Position numbers and translations under genes: made by a program
From: Legionella rowbothamii
Lineage (GTDB): Bacteria > Pseudomonadota > Gammaproteobacteria > Legionellales > Legionellaceae
Length of the DNA stretch: 64,000 nt
Direction of reading: 5' to 3'
Assembly (NCBI RefSeq): GCF_900639985.1
Contig: NZ_CAAAIM010000001.1
Span: forward strand, 1,207,493-1,271,492
The notes under the pieces: model-generated
What the model was told of the DNA's origin: nothing
Databases searched by the model: none
Seen by the model: only the letters and a program-made list of their open reading frames with translations
Shown here: piece after piece, positions 17,311 to 26,958 of the stretch
How the letters are laid out: each line of letters begins with the position of its first letter
Position numbering within the stretch: position 1 is the stretch's first letter

Positions 17311-18690
17311 ATGCTAGTACTAAATTGGAGTTTATCTTATTTGGAATGGTTATCTAACCTTTTTGTCAATTCAAATCCAATATCAGTTAATCAACAATGG
17401 ATTTTAGATCGAATGGAAAAATCTGGTTATAAATTATACGATAAGGGACTATGCTTTGGGATTGGGCTTATGGGAATGCAAGCTATTTTAGCCCAAGATA
17501 CTAAGAGTTTTTTTCAACGAATAGGAAAGATACATGCAACGCCTGTAGATTCATTTGCAGATGAAGCGAAAAAAGATTTCTTTATTAAAGAAGAGATTTT
17601 TGCTTTTTTTGATGGAGTAATCATCTATCAAAATGCTTATATGCTTCCAGAACTCTTTAAAAAAAAACCTGAATCAGGTTCTGCCAATGCATTATTAATG
17701 TATCCCCGAGCTAACCCTCACTGTCTTGCAAATGTAGTAACCCCAATCCGTTTTTCGGGAATATATAATCAAATTGAATTAACTATTTTTTTTGCAGAAA
17801 TGCATCGAATAATGCAGCAGGAAAAAATCAGATTCCCAGTGGCATTTGTATTGAATAATGGTAATCATACTACTACTGTTGGTTATTTTCCGAGTGAGCG
17901 CAATACACCATGGCAATTAATTGATGCAAATCAATTAGGAACCAACCAACTAATGGATAATCATCTTATTGCAGAATCACTTTGTTTGGCTCATTCTGAT
18001 GACAAAAATGTACTCATGGCAGTAGAGGTATTTGTTGAGCGTTTCTACGAAAAAGCCATAATGCATTGTTTTTCATTATTATCAATACAAGAGAGTTGGA
18101 AAAAAATACAGGCCATTTCAAATCAAAAATTAAAATTTGTTAGTTCAAATGGTTATACCTGGCTTTTAATTGCTGCACGCTTTAATCCTGAAATGTTAGA
18201 CACATTACTTAATACGCCCGAAGATAAAACAGACCAAATAAATCTCTTGGCTCAGAGCGATCCTAATGGATGGAATTCTCTAATGACCACACTTCATTGT
18301 CACCCTAAATATGCCAAAACCTTATTGAAAATCCTCAATACCTTTGATCCACAAGATAAAGCCAATATTTTAAAACAATGTAGTCGAGGAGGTTGGAATG
18401 CATTACTAATCGCACTATTTTCAACTACCAATCAGATCAACCCACTATTGAAACAAATTATATCCTTAAAAGATGAAAAAATACGGAAAGAAATCTTGGG
18501 ACAGGTAATCTCTTCTAATGGATGGGGACTCAAAGAAGCTATTAAGGAAAACAGAGTGAATAAAGAGCTTGTTGACCTGATAAACAAAATAGAACTTCAG
18601 GAAAAAAAATCAAACCGAAACGCCTTATTTAGTCAACCAGAAAAGGACATCAAGGATCAGGATAATCCATCCCACAGAGCAACTCTTTAA
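17311..18690 (+). CDS. Repeat protein with a putative cysteine-protease-like N-terminal domain; effector candidate
   Basis: A 459-residue protein. The N-terminal half shows a Cys/His/Asp arrangement like papain-fold virulence proteases: Cys48 in YDKGLCFGIG starting a helix, His186 in NNGNHTTTVGYF, and Asp205 in WQLIDANQLG. The C-terminal half (about 265-440) is built of four degenerate repeats of about 40 residues, each starting near SSNGYTWLL / DPNGWNSLM / RGGWNALLI / SSNGWGLKE. No signal peptide is present. It is a plausible Dot/Icm effector, with the repeats binding a partner. The catalytic assignment comes from residue pattern and spacing only, so it should be read as a hypothesis. Confidence 0.6.
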   Translation: MLVLNWSLSYLEWLSNLFVNSNPISVNQQWILDRMEKSGYKLYDKGLCFGIGLMGMQAILAQDTKSFFQRIGKIHATPVDSFADEAKKDFFIKEEIFAFFDGVIIYQNAYMLPELFKKKPESGSANALLMYPRANPHCLANVVTPIRFSGIYNQIELTIFFAEMHRIMQQEKIRFPVAFVLNNGNHTTTVGYFPSERNTPWQLIDANQLGTNQLMDNHLIAESLCLAHSDDKNVLMAVEVFVERFYEKAIMHCFSLLSIQESWKKIQAISNQKLKFVSSNGYTWLLIAARFNPEMLDTLLNTPEDKTDQINLLAQSDPNGWNSLMTTLHCHPKYAKTLLKILNTFDPQDKANILKQCSRGGWNALLIALFSTTNQINPLLKQIISLKDEKIRKEILGQVISSNGWGLKEAIKENRVNKELVDLINKIELQEKKSNRNALFSQPEKDIKDQDNPSHRATL

Positions 18691-18906
18691 ATGGAACTTT
18701 GTGGAAAGTGGCATTATGAAGAGTTTAGTGGCAAATTAGTGAGGCTCCTCACCCTGCTCTTTTAACGCGTTCCACAGATTATTAGGTGGTGTGACAATCA
18801 AGTGAAATATACTAACCAATTGCTAGAAAGACTGACGTTTAAGTATAACTTATTGTCCTTTTTTGCGGTGGAACCTAATAAATGACCCCAGCCTAAGCGA
18901 CGCGCC

Positions 18907-19791
18907 CTATGGCGTAGGCATTCTTTCTAAGGATAAGCCTATCTCTTTCATTTCTTCCTGAGTAAAAAATGTCTTGACTAAAGAAAGTTGTAAGGAGGGA
19001 GAACGAGTATGCTCCTCTCCAGACGCGTGCGATAGTGAGGGCCCCCCCGTAGGCTCAATAGCACAAGCATTTTGTATTAGTGTTTGCACCTGAGGCTCAT
19101 AATTAATTTTTGCAAGCATAGTGCTATTCTCAGCTAAGTAGTTTTGCAATGTTGTCTTGCAATGGGCGTCAGAAAAAGCCATATATAATTCGAGATTGAC
19201 ATCACTCCTATTCGCAATAAAATGCTCCATATGAGTAATCGAGTCGAATAGACTCTGCCCCCGTTGCAGAAAAACAAGCAGCTCTTTATTGGCAGGTAAA
19301 AAACCACATTTAACATATAAGGGCAACCCCTCCTCACTAGAAACTAAATTAATTTGCTCAATCCCATAGCTTTTTATCACCTTTAACACTGTTAATAAGA
19401 ACAGTTTTGCAAATCCATTTCCTTGAGCAGCAGGTGCGGTAGCTAACCAATCAATAGTGGCATCATTTGCCATTGAGGATATTGTCATTTGCATATAGCT
19501 CACAATCTCCTTGTTGTGCAACAAGATAAGAGGGATATGGATATCATCATCTTCATCCTTATAACTTCCTCCATTTTCCACCGCATAAATAGCTTCTGCA
19601 TCTATGCTTTTAGTTATTATTAAGCTATTTTGTTCTATATAATCTAGATCGGATTGTTGAGGAATGCTTAAAGTAAGCTCTATATTATCTATATCTATAT
19701 TGTCTATAAATGAAGATGAGATTATCTGAACATTGCAGTGTTTAGGCCTTTTTCGTTCGTTCGGTGAAGTAGGAATAAGATGACGCTTCAT
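18907..19791 (-). CDS. GNAT-family N-acetyltransferase-like protein
   Basis: A 294-residue protein with a GNAT core near residues 90-175. The acetyl-CoA loop is APAAQGNGFAKLF (QxxGxG/A-like), followed by the helix LLTVLKVIKSYG and the last strand with EGLPLYVKCGFLP. Flanking it are a basic, Pro-rich N-terminus and a 110-residue C-terminal extension with Ser/Glu-rich low-complexity sequence. The extension is unusual for housekeeping acetyltransferases and fits a translocated protein. No clear ribosome binding site precedes ATG 19791. The acceptor substrate is unknown. Confidence 0.7.
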   Translation of the reverse strand: MKRHLIPTSPNERKRPKHCNVQIISSSFIDNIDIDNIELTLSIPQQSDLDYIEQNSLIITKSIDAEAIYAVENGGSYKDEDDDIHIPLILLHNKEIVSYMQMTISSMANDATIDWLATAPAAQGNGFAKLFLLTVLKVIKSYGIEQINLVSSEEGLPLYVKCGFLPANKELLVFLQRGQSLFDSITHMEHFIANRSDVNLELYMAFSDAHCKTTLQNYLAENSTMLAKINYEPQVQTLIQNACAIEPTGGPSLSHASGEEHTRSPSLQLSLVKTFFTQEEMKEIGLSLERMPTP

Positions 19792-19795
19792 TAAT

Positions 19796-19826
19796 ATAAA
19801 CGCTTGTTTTATGAATAGGCGTTTAT
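19796..19826. repeat. Inverted repeat ATAAACGC/GCGTTTAT in the GNAT gene leader
   Basis: Eight-base arms at 19796-19803 and 19819-19826 lie five bases from the leftward start codon. They may form a leader hairpin or an operator. The rest of the gap to 20105 carries the Hsp20 promoter region. Confidence 0.4.
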
Positions 19827-20040
19827 TTTACTTGATTAAAATTAAGATAGTCTTAAGGGCTTTATTATCCCCACTGAGTTGGCAATTGATTATTACCAGC
19901 TTAGTATTCAAATTAAGCGGATTCCACAAACTAATACAACTCCACTTTGCCTAGTTTTTTTCTGTACAGGAATTTTAGCTCCGGAAACTGCACATCTCTA
20001 TATTAAGAACATATCCATATCAAAAATTTTAGATATTAGT

Positions 20041-20066
20041 CTTGAATTTTATATAAGAACCCTTAT
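20041..20066 (+). promoter_or_regulatory. Sigma-32-like heat-shock promoter of the Hsp20 gene
   Basis: CTTGAAT at 20041-20047, a 12-base spacer and CCCTTAT at 20060-20066 resemble the RpoH consensus (CTTGAAA, then CCCCAT). It lies about 40 bases before ATG 20105 of a heat-shock gene, with AAGGAG in between. Confidence 0.65.
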
Positions 20067-20104
20067 CTAAATAATCAACCAAAAACATATTTTAAGGAGA
20101 CAGC

Positions 20105-20545
20105 ATGAACACATTAAGAAGAACTATGCCCATGTACCGTGATATGGGTCATTTTCTCAATGATTTTTTTAACATTGAAAAGCAGGAGGACTCGTCCTAC
20201 ATTGAGACCAGTAGCTGGTCACCTTTGGTCGATATCAAAGAAGAGAAAGATTGCTTTTTAGTCCTCGCAGATGTTCCTGGGGTGAAAAAAGAAGACATTA
20301 GTATTTCTTTAGAACAACACGTTCTAACTTTAAAAGGTGTGCGTCAGTTTGAAAAAACAGAACAGCATCAAAGCTATACCCGAAGAGAGCGCACTCAAGG
20401 ACAGTTTTATCGTCGCTTTAGCCTACCTCAGACTGCGGATGATGCCAAAATCACCGCACGTTATTCTCATGGGGTTCTTGAAATCAGAATTCCGAAAAAA
20501 GAAGCTGCTGCTGAGAAAAAAATCGAAATTACTGTGGAAGAGTAG
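20105..20545 (+). CDS. Small heat-shock protein (Hsp20/alpha-crystallin family)
   Basis: An ATP-independent holdase chaperone that binds unfolding proteins in the cytosol. The alpha-crystallin domain spans about residues 38-140: WSPLVDIKEEKDCFLVLADVPGV opens it, and FYRRFSLPQTAD and ARYSHGVLEIRIPK close it, the last being the conserved GVLxIxxPK signature. A length of 146 residues is usual. AAGGAGA precedes the ATG. A sigma-32-like promoter is visible upstream and a compact terminator (20553-20572) downstream, so it forms a single-gene heat-shock transcript. Confidence 0.93.
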   Translation: MNTLRRTMPMYRDMGHFLNDFFNIEKQEDSSYIETSSWSPLVDIKEEKDCFLVLADVPGVKKEDISISLEQHVLTLKGVRQFEKTEQHQSYTRRERTQGQFYRRFSLPQTADDAKITARYSHGVLEIRIPKKEAAAEKKIEITVEE

Positions 20546-20552
20546 CGTACAT

Positions 20553-20572
20553 AGGCCTCTATGAGGCCTTTT
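20553..20572 (+). terminator. Rho-independent terminator of the Hsp20 gene
   Basis: AGGCCTC pairs with GAGGCCT around a three-base loop, followed by TTTT. The gap from 20573 to 20942 holds no gene that I can support. Confidence 0.7.
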
Positions 20573-20942
20573 ACTAAAATACTGCAAAACATCTATCTGT
20601 TGTAAGTTTAGAGCCTTCTTTAATGCTCAAAGATTTCAAATACTTATTTATTAATAAGTTAATTTGAGCAAAATACTTCTACCCCATAAATCCATAATGG
20701 GGTTAATCCTATTAATAATTACTTCGATTAGACAGAAAATAATCTAGCTTCTAGAATAAATGGTATATGAAGACACTAGGATAAATAAGCAGCCGAAATC
20801 AATTCTAACTATGATTATTGGCCAATATCCTAAATGAACTCCGTGTCAGGGTAAAAAGTTCATGAGGCACTTGCAGTTAACTCATGAGTAATCTCTAAGT
20901 TATCTTCTTGTAAGAGAGTACTAACAAATCAAAGGAATGATT

Positions 20943-23453
20943 ATGGGGCTTAGTCAATATTACAAAAAGAGAGACTTCTCAAAAACACCTGAGCCTAAAG
21001 GCAAAATAAGTAAAGAGCATTCTCGTCTTTTTATTATTCAAAAACATGCAGCCAGCCATTTACATTACGATTTTCGCTTAGAACTTCATGACGTTTTAAA
21101 AAGTTGGGCTATCCCTAAAGGGCCTTCTTTAGATCCAAAAGTAAAACGCTTAGCGATGCATGTCGAAGATCACCCCATTCAATACGGCAGTTTTGAAGGA
21201 ATTATTCCTAAGGGGCAGTACGGAGGGGGTACGGTCATGTTATGGGATAAAGGAACTTGGGAGCCTTTAGATGAAAAACCTTATGAAGCCTATCAGAAAG
21301 GCCATTTAAGATTCCGGCTTCATGCAGAAAAGCTTAATGGCAGGTGGGATTTAATTCGTTTTAAAGATGAAAAACATTGGTTTTTAATTAAACACGAAGA
21401 CGAATTTGCACAAAGCCAAGAAAAATATGACATTACCAAAGCTCTGGATAGAAGTGTTGTTTCTAATTACACTATGGACGAAATTGCCACCAATTATGAC
21501 CGTATTTGGAGTACTACTGGAGAACAAACAGTAAAACCTCAAAGAAAACGTAAAATACAACATCAACAAAAACCGACAATTACCCTCCCCCAAGGGTTAG
21601 TTCAAAGTGAATTCCCAAGGTTTATTGCACCTCAGCTTGCTACTTTAGTTGATAACCCGCCAGTTGGTGACCAGTGGCTGCATGAAATTAAATTTGATGG
21701 GTATCGCATCCTTACCTATAAAAATGGCTCTGAGGTAGAGCTCAAATCGAGAAATAATAATTCCTGGACCAGGGACTTTCCATCAATCGTTGAGGCAGTG
21801 AGTCGTTTACCTTTCAAACAAATAATTTTGGATGGTGAAGTCGTCGTTTTAGACGAGAAAGGCCGTTCCGATTTTCAACTACTGCAAAATTCTTTAAAAA
21901 ATCAAAAAAAGACATCCGTTGTCTATTTCGTTTTCGATATTCTGTATTTTGAGGGGTATGACCTAAGACACCTACCCTTGGTGGAGCGTAAAGCCATTTT
22001 AAAAAATATACTCTCGGTAAATAGCCCCCCTCTTCATTATAGTGATCACATTATGAAAGAGGGTAAAGAGCTTTTTCAGTACTCGTGCAACCACGCATTG
22101 GAAGGGATAGTATCCAAACTCGGTACAGAACCTTACCTTTCAAAAAGAAGCAAGGGTTGGTTAAAGATAAAATGTTTAAAACGACAAGAATTTGTGATTG
22201 GAGGCTACACCTTGCCCAAAGGAGGACGTTCTCATTTTGGGTCGCTTTTTTTAGGTGCTTACAATAAAGAAGGAACATTGGACTTTGCAGGCAATGTAGG
22301 CACGGGGTTTACTGAAAAATCCTTAAATGAAATCAATAAGCTTTTACAAGAAAATAAAGCATTAAAAAATCCATTCAACAGCAAGCCCCCAGGTTATACG
22401 ACTGCACATTGGCTGGAACCAAACTTGGTTTGTGAAGTTGAATTCACGGAATGGACCAAAGACGGCCACATCCGTCATCCAAGTTTTAAAGGAATACGTT
22501 TAGATAAAAAAGCGAGCGATGTGATACGTGAAATAGAAACACCTTTAGCAGAAATAAAAAAAGCAAAAGCATCTTCAAAAAAATCAGAGGCCCCTTTTGT
22601 GATAACCCATCCAGATAAAATTCTCTATCCTGAGGATAAAATCACTAAAAAAGAGATGCTTACCTATTATGAAGCAATTAGTGACTACATTTTGCCTTAC
22701 ATTACTTTAAGGCCGTTGACTTTAGTACGCTGCCCTTCTAATTACACAAAATGCTTTTACCAGCGCCATTTTAATGAATCGACCCCAGATACATTAACCC
22801 CATTTGAAGATCCGACTGATGCTGAACATGAACGCTACCTTTACCTTAACAATCGAGAGGGATTGTTGAGTTTAGTACAAATGGGGGTCCTTGAAATTCA
22901 TCCTTGGGGTAGTCGCATCGATCAAATAGAACAACCCGACATACTTGTGATTGACCTAGATCCAGCTCCAGATGTTCCTTGGAAACAAGTGGTAACAGCC
23001 GCCAGGGAAGTTCGTGAGTATTTAGCTCAATACCAGCTAAAATCTTTTGTCAAAAGCACTGGGGGCAAAGGACTCCATGTCGTAATCCCTATTACTCCAG
23101 AATACGATTGGGACACCATTAAAGAGTTTACCCATGTTTTTGTTAAGTTTTTAGAAAAGCTTAAACCTAATGAATACATCAGCACCATGACTAAGTCCAA
23201 ACGAGCAGGGAAGATATTTGTGGATTATTTAAGAAATCAACGAACAGCTACTGCAATTGCTGCATATTCTACACGTGCGAGACCTCATGCCCCGGTTTCC
23301 ACCCCTCTTGCTTGGGAGGAACTTAGCACGCGAATTGAGGAAAATAGCTATACTATAAAAACCTTGCCCAAACGGTTGGAGCAACTAAAAGAAGATCCCT
23401 GGCAAGATTTTTGGTTAATTAAACAGTCTTTACGATTAGATCAACTAGTGTAA
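20943..23453 (+). CDS. ligD: ATP-dependent DNA ligase D (NHEJ ligase-polymerase-phosphoesterase)
   Basis: The multifunctional enzyme of bacterial non-homologous end joining. Domain order is phosphoesterase (about 1-170: KHAASHLHYDFRLE, then HVEDHPIQYG), ligase (about 215-530: the KxDG nucleotidyl site with Lys250 in HEIKFDGYR), and primase-polymerase (about 550-836: YPEDKITKKEML, metal-binding DLD at 671-673, and KSTGGKGLHVV). This order and the 836-residue length match Pseudomonas LigD. I choose ATG 20943 because AAGGA stands six bases before it; the ATG at 20937 abuts the AGGA. The Ku gene follows 95 bases downstream. Confidence 0.95.
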   Translation: MGLSQYYKKRDFSKTPEPKGKISKEHSRLFIIQKHAASHLHYDFRLELHDVLKSWAIPKGPSLDPKVKRLAMHVEDHPIQYGSFEGIIPKGQYGGGTVMLWDKGTWEPLDEKPYEAYQKGHLRFRLHAEKLNGRWDLIRFKDEKHWFLIKHEDEFAQSQEKYDITKALDRSVVSNYTMDEIATNYDRIWSTTGEQTVKPQRKRKIQHQQKPTITLPQGLVQSEFPRFIAPQLATLVDNPPVGDQWLHEIKFDGYRILTYKNGSEVELKSRNNNSWTRDFPSIVEAVSRLPFKQIILDGEVVVLDEKGRSDFQLLQNSLKNQKKTSVVYFVFDILYFEGYDLRHLPLVERKAILKNILSVNSPPLHYSDHIMKEGKELFQYSCNHALEGIVSKLGTEPYLSKRSKGWLKIKCLKRQEFVIGGYTLPKGGRSHFGSLFLGAYNKEGTLDFAGNVGTGFTEKSLNEINKLLQENKALKNPFNSKPPGYTTAHWLEPNLVCEVEFTEWTKDGHIRHPSFKGIRLDKKASDVIREIETPLAEIKKAKASSKKSEAPFVITHPDKILYPEDKITKKEMLTYYEAISDYILPYITLRPLTLVRCPSNYTKCFYQRHFNESTPDTLTPFEDPTDAEHERYLYLNNREGLLSLVQMGVLEIHPWGSRIDQIEQPDILVIDLDPAPDVPWKQVVTAAREVREYLAQYQLKSFVKSTGGKGLHVVIPITPEYDWDTIKEFTHVFVKFLEKLKPNEYISTMTKSKRAGKIFVDYLRNQRTATAIAAYSTRARPHAPVSTPLAWEELSTRIEENSYTIKTLPKRLEQLKEDPWQDFWLIKQSLRLDQLV

Positions 23454-23548
23454 TTTTACCGCTAAGGAAATTACCAAAATTTAATCTGAATATTAAGCAC
23501 TGATAAAGGATAAATTGGATGTAGTTCTCCCTATTAACTGGAGGCATG

Positions 23549-24394
23549 ATGGCTAAATCAATTTGGAAAGGCGAGATTTCTTTTGGGCTAGTATCTATTC
23601 CTGTCTCCTTAGTTTCGGTTGAAGAAAACAATGATCTTAAATTTCATCTTCTGGATTCAAAAACTAACTCTCGAGTACGATACCAACGAGTAAATGAGGA
23701 TACCGGAAAAGAGGTTCACTGGGAAAATATAGTAAAAGGCTGGGAATATGAAAAAGGCAGCTACATTATTGTAGATGAAAGCGCGTTTCAAAAGGCAAGT
23801 CCTGATGTGTTCAAATCCATTAATATTGAGGAATTTGTCACTTTAAAGGAAATAGATAATCTTTATTATTCAAAGCCCTACTACCTGCAACCCGAAAGCA
23901 AAAACAAAAAAGCTTATGTACTCTTGCGGGAAGCGCTTAAAAATACGAATAAAGTAGGTGTAGCTAAAGTAATTATTCGCAGCAAAGAATCGTTGAGTCT
24001 TATTATTCCCCATGAGCACGCATTGCTCTTATATTTGATCCATTTTGCCGATGAAATTCGTGAAGAAGAGGAAGTGAATGTTCCTCGAGAGGAACTCAAA
24101 ACCTATAAAATTGCTGACAAAGAAATAAAAATGGCCGAAGCGTTAATTAAAGACATGACCAACTCCTGGGAACCTGAAAAATACCATAATGAATATCGCG
24201 AGACCATGCAAAAATGGTTGAACAAGGAAACTCAGAAACTTAAAAAATCAGGCAAAAAAGTTTCAAAAGCGCCTAGTCAAAACAAGGATTCAGTGGTTGA
24301 CTTTATTTCCCTACTCAAAGAAAGCATGGGAAACAAAAGGAAAACCAAAACCACATCCCGAGCTAAGCAAGCAGATAAAAAGAAGGAAGCCTAA
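23549..24394 (+). CDS. ku: DNA end-binding protein Ku
   Basis: Homodimeric Ku encircles double-strand DNA ends and recruits LigD. The protein begins MAKSIWKGEISFGLVSIPVSL, the standard bacterial Ku N-terminus, followed by the ring domain (ALLLYLIHFADEIREEEEV and onward). A Lys-rich C-terminal tail of about 40 residues helps DNA threading and LigD binding. Length of 281 residues is typical. I choose the second ATG at 23549, with GGAGG four bases before it. Ku and LigD in tandem make a complete two-protein NHEJ pathway, probably active in non-growing cells that lack a repair template. Confidence 0.95.
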   Translation: MAKSIWKGEISFGLVSIPVSLVSVEENNDLKFHLLDSKTNSRVRYQRVNEDTGKEVHWENIVKGWEYEKGSYIIVDESAFQKASPDVFKSINIEEFVTLKEIDNLYYSKPYYLQPESKNKKAYVLLREALKNTNKVGVAKVIIRSKESLSLIIPHEHALLLYLIHFADEIREEEEVNVPREELKTYKIADKEIKMAEALIKDMTNSWEPEKYHNEYRETMQKWLNKETQKLKKSGKKVSKAPSQNKDSVVDFISLLKESMGNKRKTKTTSRAKQADKKKEA

Positions 24395-24522
24395 TTCATT
24401 ATCTGAAGCAAGGTTTCTTTTATAAAAAAGTACAAATAAGCGCCATTTCATCATCTCCGAGCGATGATGAGCAGAATATATTACTGGCGAAAATGATTCT
24501 CTTCGATGCCCCCCAAGTCATC

Positions 24523-24996
24523 TTAATTTTTATGAAACTCCTCTTCTGAGCCCGTTCTTGGGGCAATAATTTCTAAAGTGGGAGAAGCCCAATATAGAAC
24601 TTGTTTCTCATTAAGTATTTTGTAAGGTAATAATAAATACTGATCCTTTTTGAGCCTCCAAAATTCACCACAATACTGACCATCGACTCCTTGAGAAATA
24701 ATGGATAATTTTTTATGATTTTTATCGGTAAATTGTAAGCAGTAATTTGCGTTCTGATTTGGACGAATTTTTAATATCGATGCGCTAATAGGTATTTCTC
24801 CTTGAGCATTCATAGAAAACATAAATCTATTTAGCTTCGCATAGAAATCACTGCCAAACTGAAATATTAAAGAGGCAAATAGGAGCGTAATAATGGTGGC
24901 CTTTATTTTAGGTAAGTTTCTATTTCTCGACTTTAATATCTTATAAAAAAATAGCCATCCAGCAATCAGGGATACAATTTTAATCCAAAAAATCAT
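24523..24996 (-). CDS. Unknown protein with two N-terminal membrane segments
   Basis: A protein of about 157 residues that I do not recognise. Two hydrophobic segments (IFWIKIVSLIAGWLFFYKIL and TIITLLFASLIFQFG) are followed by a soluble domain of about 100 residues containing two cysteines (YCLQF, YCGEF), probably periplasmic. The C-terminus TGSEEEFHKN is short and acidic. The start is moved to ATG 24996, with AAGGA eight bases before it, from a TTG at 25020. A hairpin CATCATC/GATGATG (24449-24469) lies downstream. Function unknown. Confidence 0.55.
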   Translation of the reverse strand: MIFWIKIVSLIAGWLFFYKILKSRNRNLPKIKATIITLLFASLIFQFGSDFYAKLNRFMFSMNAQGEIPISASILKIRPNQNANYCLQFTDKNHKKLSIISQGVDGQYCGEFWRLKKDQYLLLPYKILNEKQVLYWASPTLEIIAPRTGSEEEFHKN

Positions 24997-25020
24997 CAAG
25001 TTAATCCTTGTAAAGGGCAA

Positions 25021-25639
25021 GAAATTTTTTTAAATAAAGTTTACTATCCTTAATGTCGATCGAATTGAGCCAAAATCCAATCTTAAAGAGCCTAAACATT
25101 GCGTTTAGTTTAAGTATAGAACCCAATTGAACAATATATTTTACAATAATTTACCTGGTTAAATTTGACACAATTTGATTTAATACCTATAATTAAAATG
25201 TAGCCAAGTTCTTTTTATTAAGAAAGCGGCTGCTGGAGGGCCACTTAGGTGGCCTTCGTCATTATTAGCTTTTATTCGTGCACGATTTATTAACCATTGT
25301 TTATTTCTAGAGAAAGGTTAAAAACGAAAAGTAGTCCCGAATTAAATTTACTAACCCTTTCTTTATCCTTTTCAAAAAAAGCTAACTAAGATTATTCAAT
25401 GCATCACCATCATTAATGGGTGTGCCCTGCCTAACGTCTATGAGCCATAACAGCAAGAAAAACAGTTACTCTCTGACTATTAGAGCCGAATTTTACTATC
25501 GAAAAACAATGATCCTATTTTGAAGACTTACATCACGGCACTTAGCGTACGACCTTTTCTTCTTTCTTTAAAAAGAACCATTAATGACCATATAGTCTAT
25601 ATTTAGATCATAATAAAAGGATTAAGGTTTAGGGAAGAA
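25021..25639. other. Long intergenic region (about 620 bases) without a gene
   Basis: No credible open frame. A small hairpin GGCCAC-TTAG-GTGGCC lies at 25239-25254 and the remainder is AT-rich. The stretch before 25640 contains AGGGAAG close to the kinase-like start. A small RNA is possible but unsupported beyond the hairpin. Confidence 0.5.
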
Positions 25640-26938
25640 ATGTTAACGCCAATAAAAAACAGTGGATTATTCTTCAGTTCCAAACGATTACAAATAGATA
25701 AGGTCAATGAATTCATTCGAAAAATTAATAAGTACTATAGGTCAGATCCACAAAAGGCATTAGATTATTTAACAGAGCTTAATAACTACTATCAAAAAAG
25801 GCTTCAGAAAAATGATTTGGCCTCGACTCTTGCCATATGGTTTATTGAGAACCCTATCGAAAACATCCAAAATAAAATTCACCATCAAATAAGCAATAAC
25901 CAATTGCGCGACAAAATTTTGGATCTAACAGCGCAGATACAATTGCCCACCATTTATGAGAGCTATACAGGAAAAGATAGCTTTAGGACCCTTGTAGAAG
26001 GTGAGCTTGACAAAGTCGATGAGGAGTATAAAGTCGTCTCAATAAAAAGTAATAACAATCCGATTGTGCAAGTCAATCATGAAGAAGATAGTTTCGTCGT
26101 CCGCTTTTTAAGGATGGATAAAAATGAGGAGGATTCTGGAGTTTCTCCTCGTTTTATTCGCGAGCAAATCCAAGATCTCCCCCAAATACCTCAACCTTAT
26201 TTAATAGAATTTGTTTCTGCAGATCAACAAGAAATAACTTATCTAGAATACAGTGAATTTTATGCTTCAGGTAGTTTACAAAAACATTTTGATGTATTAA
26301 GAAAAAGGAACGACTTAAAATATATTCCCACTGCAGATATTCATAAAGAACTCTTTGGTTATACAAAAAAAATAGCTGAGTTTTTTATTGCCATTAATGA
26401 AAAACAAATTTGGTATACCGATTTAAAACCAGGAAACATATTATTAAATAATGAGCAGGGTATCGTTATTAGTGACATCAAAGGCTTAATAGCCTCTTCT
26501 GAGCTTGAAATCCCCAGCAATCGCACCAGCACCAGCCAAGCCTATTTTCAATCCAGCGTATTTAATAAAAATCAGATTAACTTAGAAAAGATTCAATGCC
26601 AGACCTTAGCTACAACACTTTATGAATTGGCTTGTGGTGAATTGCCAATGCAATTTCCTACATCTCACAGCGATTGGCGTAATATGTATAATTTTAATCA
26701 CCCTGTTTTTCGTGGGGAACAAGGCCAGGAGTTACGGCAATTGATTAAGGCCTTAGTGTCTAAAGAACCTCCGTCTATGGAAGAAGTATTAGAGTTAATC
26801 AACGGGCATGAGCTAAGAGCTAGCCCCGTATTACCGAAAAATATCTTGACTGATAAGAAAGAGAATACGTTGGACCCAGTTAGCATAATCGAGCTTTCTG
26901 CAGCGGAAGAATCAACTTCTTATGCCCGAAAGATGTAA
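25640..26938 (+). CDS. Protein-kinase-like protein with atypical motifs; effector candidate
   Basis: A 432-residue eukaryote-like kinase fold. The catalytic loop reads WYTDLKPGN (Asp261, Lys263, Asn266) and the metal-binding Asp279 is in SDIKG, exactly 18 residues after Asp261 as in PKA, but DFG has become DIK. The third-strand Lys seems replaced by Arg in SFVVRFLRMD, and no glycine-rich loop is evident, so ATP use may be altered or lost. Residues 1-110 are a helical N-terminal extension. The C-terminal tail contains SAAEESTS. Legionella encodes several translocated kinases of this sort. Whether it is an active kinase or a pseudokinase cannot be decided by sequence reading. Confidence 0.7.
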   Translation: MLTPIKNSGLFFSSKRLQIDKVNEFIRKINKYYRSDPQKALDYLTELNNYYQKRLQKNDLASTLAIWFIENPIENIQNKIHHQISNNQLRDKILDLTAQIQLPTIYESYTGKDSFRTLVEGELDKVDEEYKVVSIKSNNNPIVQVNHEEDSFVVRFLRMDKNEEDSGVSPRFIREQIQDLPQIPQPYLIEFVSADQQEITYLEYSEFYASGSLQKHFDVLRKRNDLKYIPTADIHKELFGYTKKIAEFFIAINEKQIWYTDLKPGNILLNNEQGIVISDIKGLIASSELEIPSNRTSTSQAYFQSSVFNKNQINLEKIQCQTLATTLYELACGELPMQFPTSHSDWRNMYNFNHPVFRGEQGQELRQLIKALVSKEPPSMEEVLELINGHELRASPVLPKNILTDKKENTLDPVSIIELSAAEESTSYARKM

Positions 26939-26958
26939 TCGTTGGAAGTAAAAAATAC

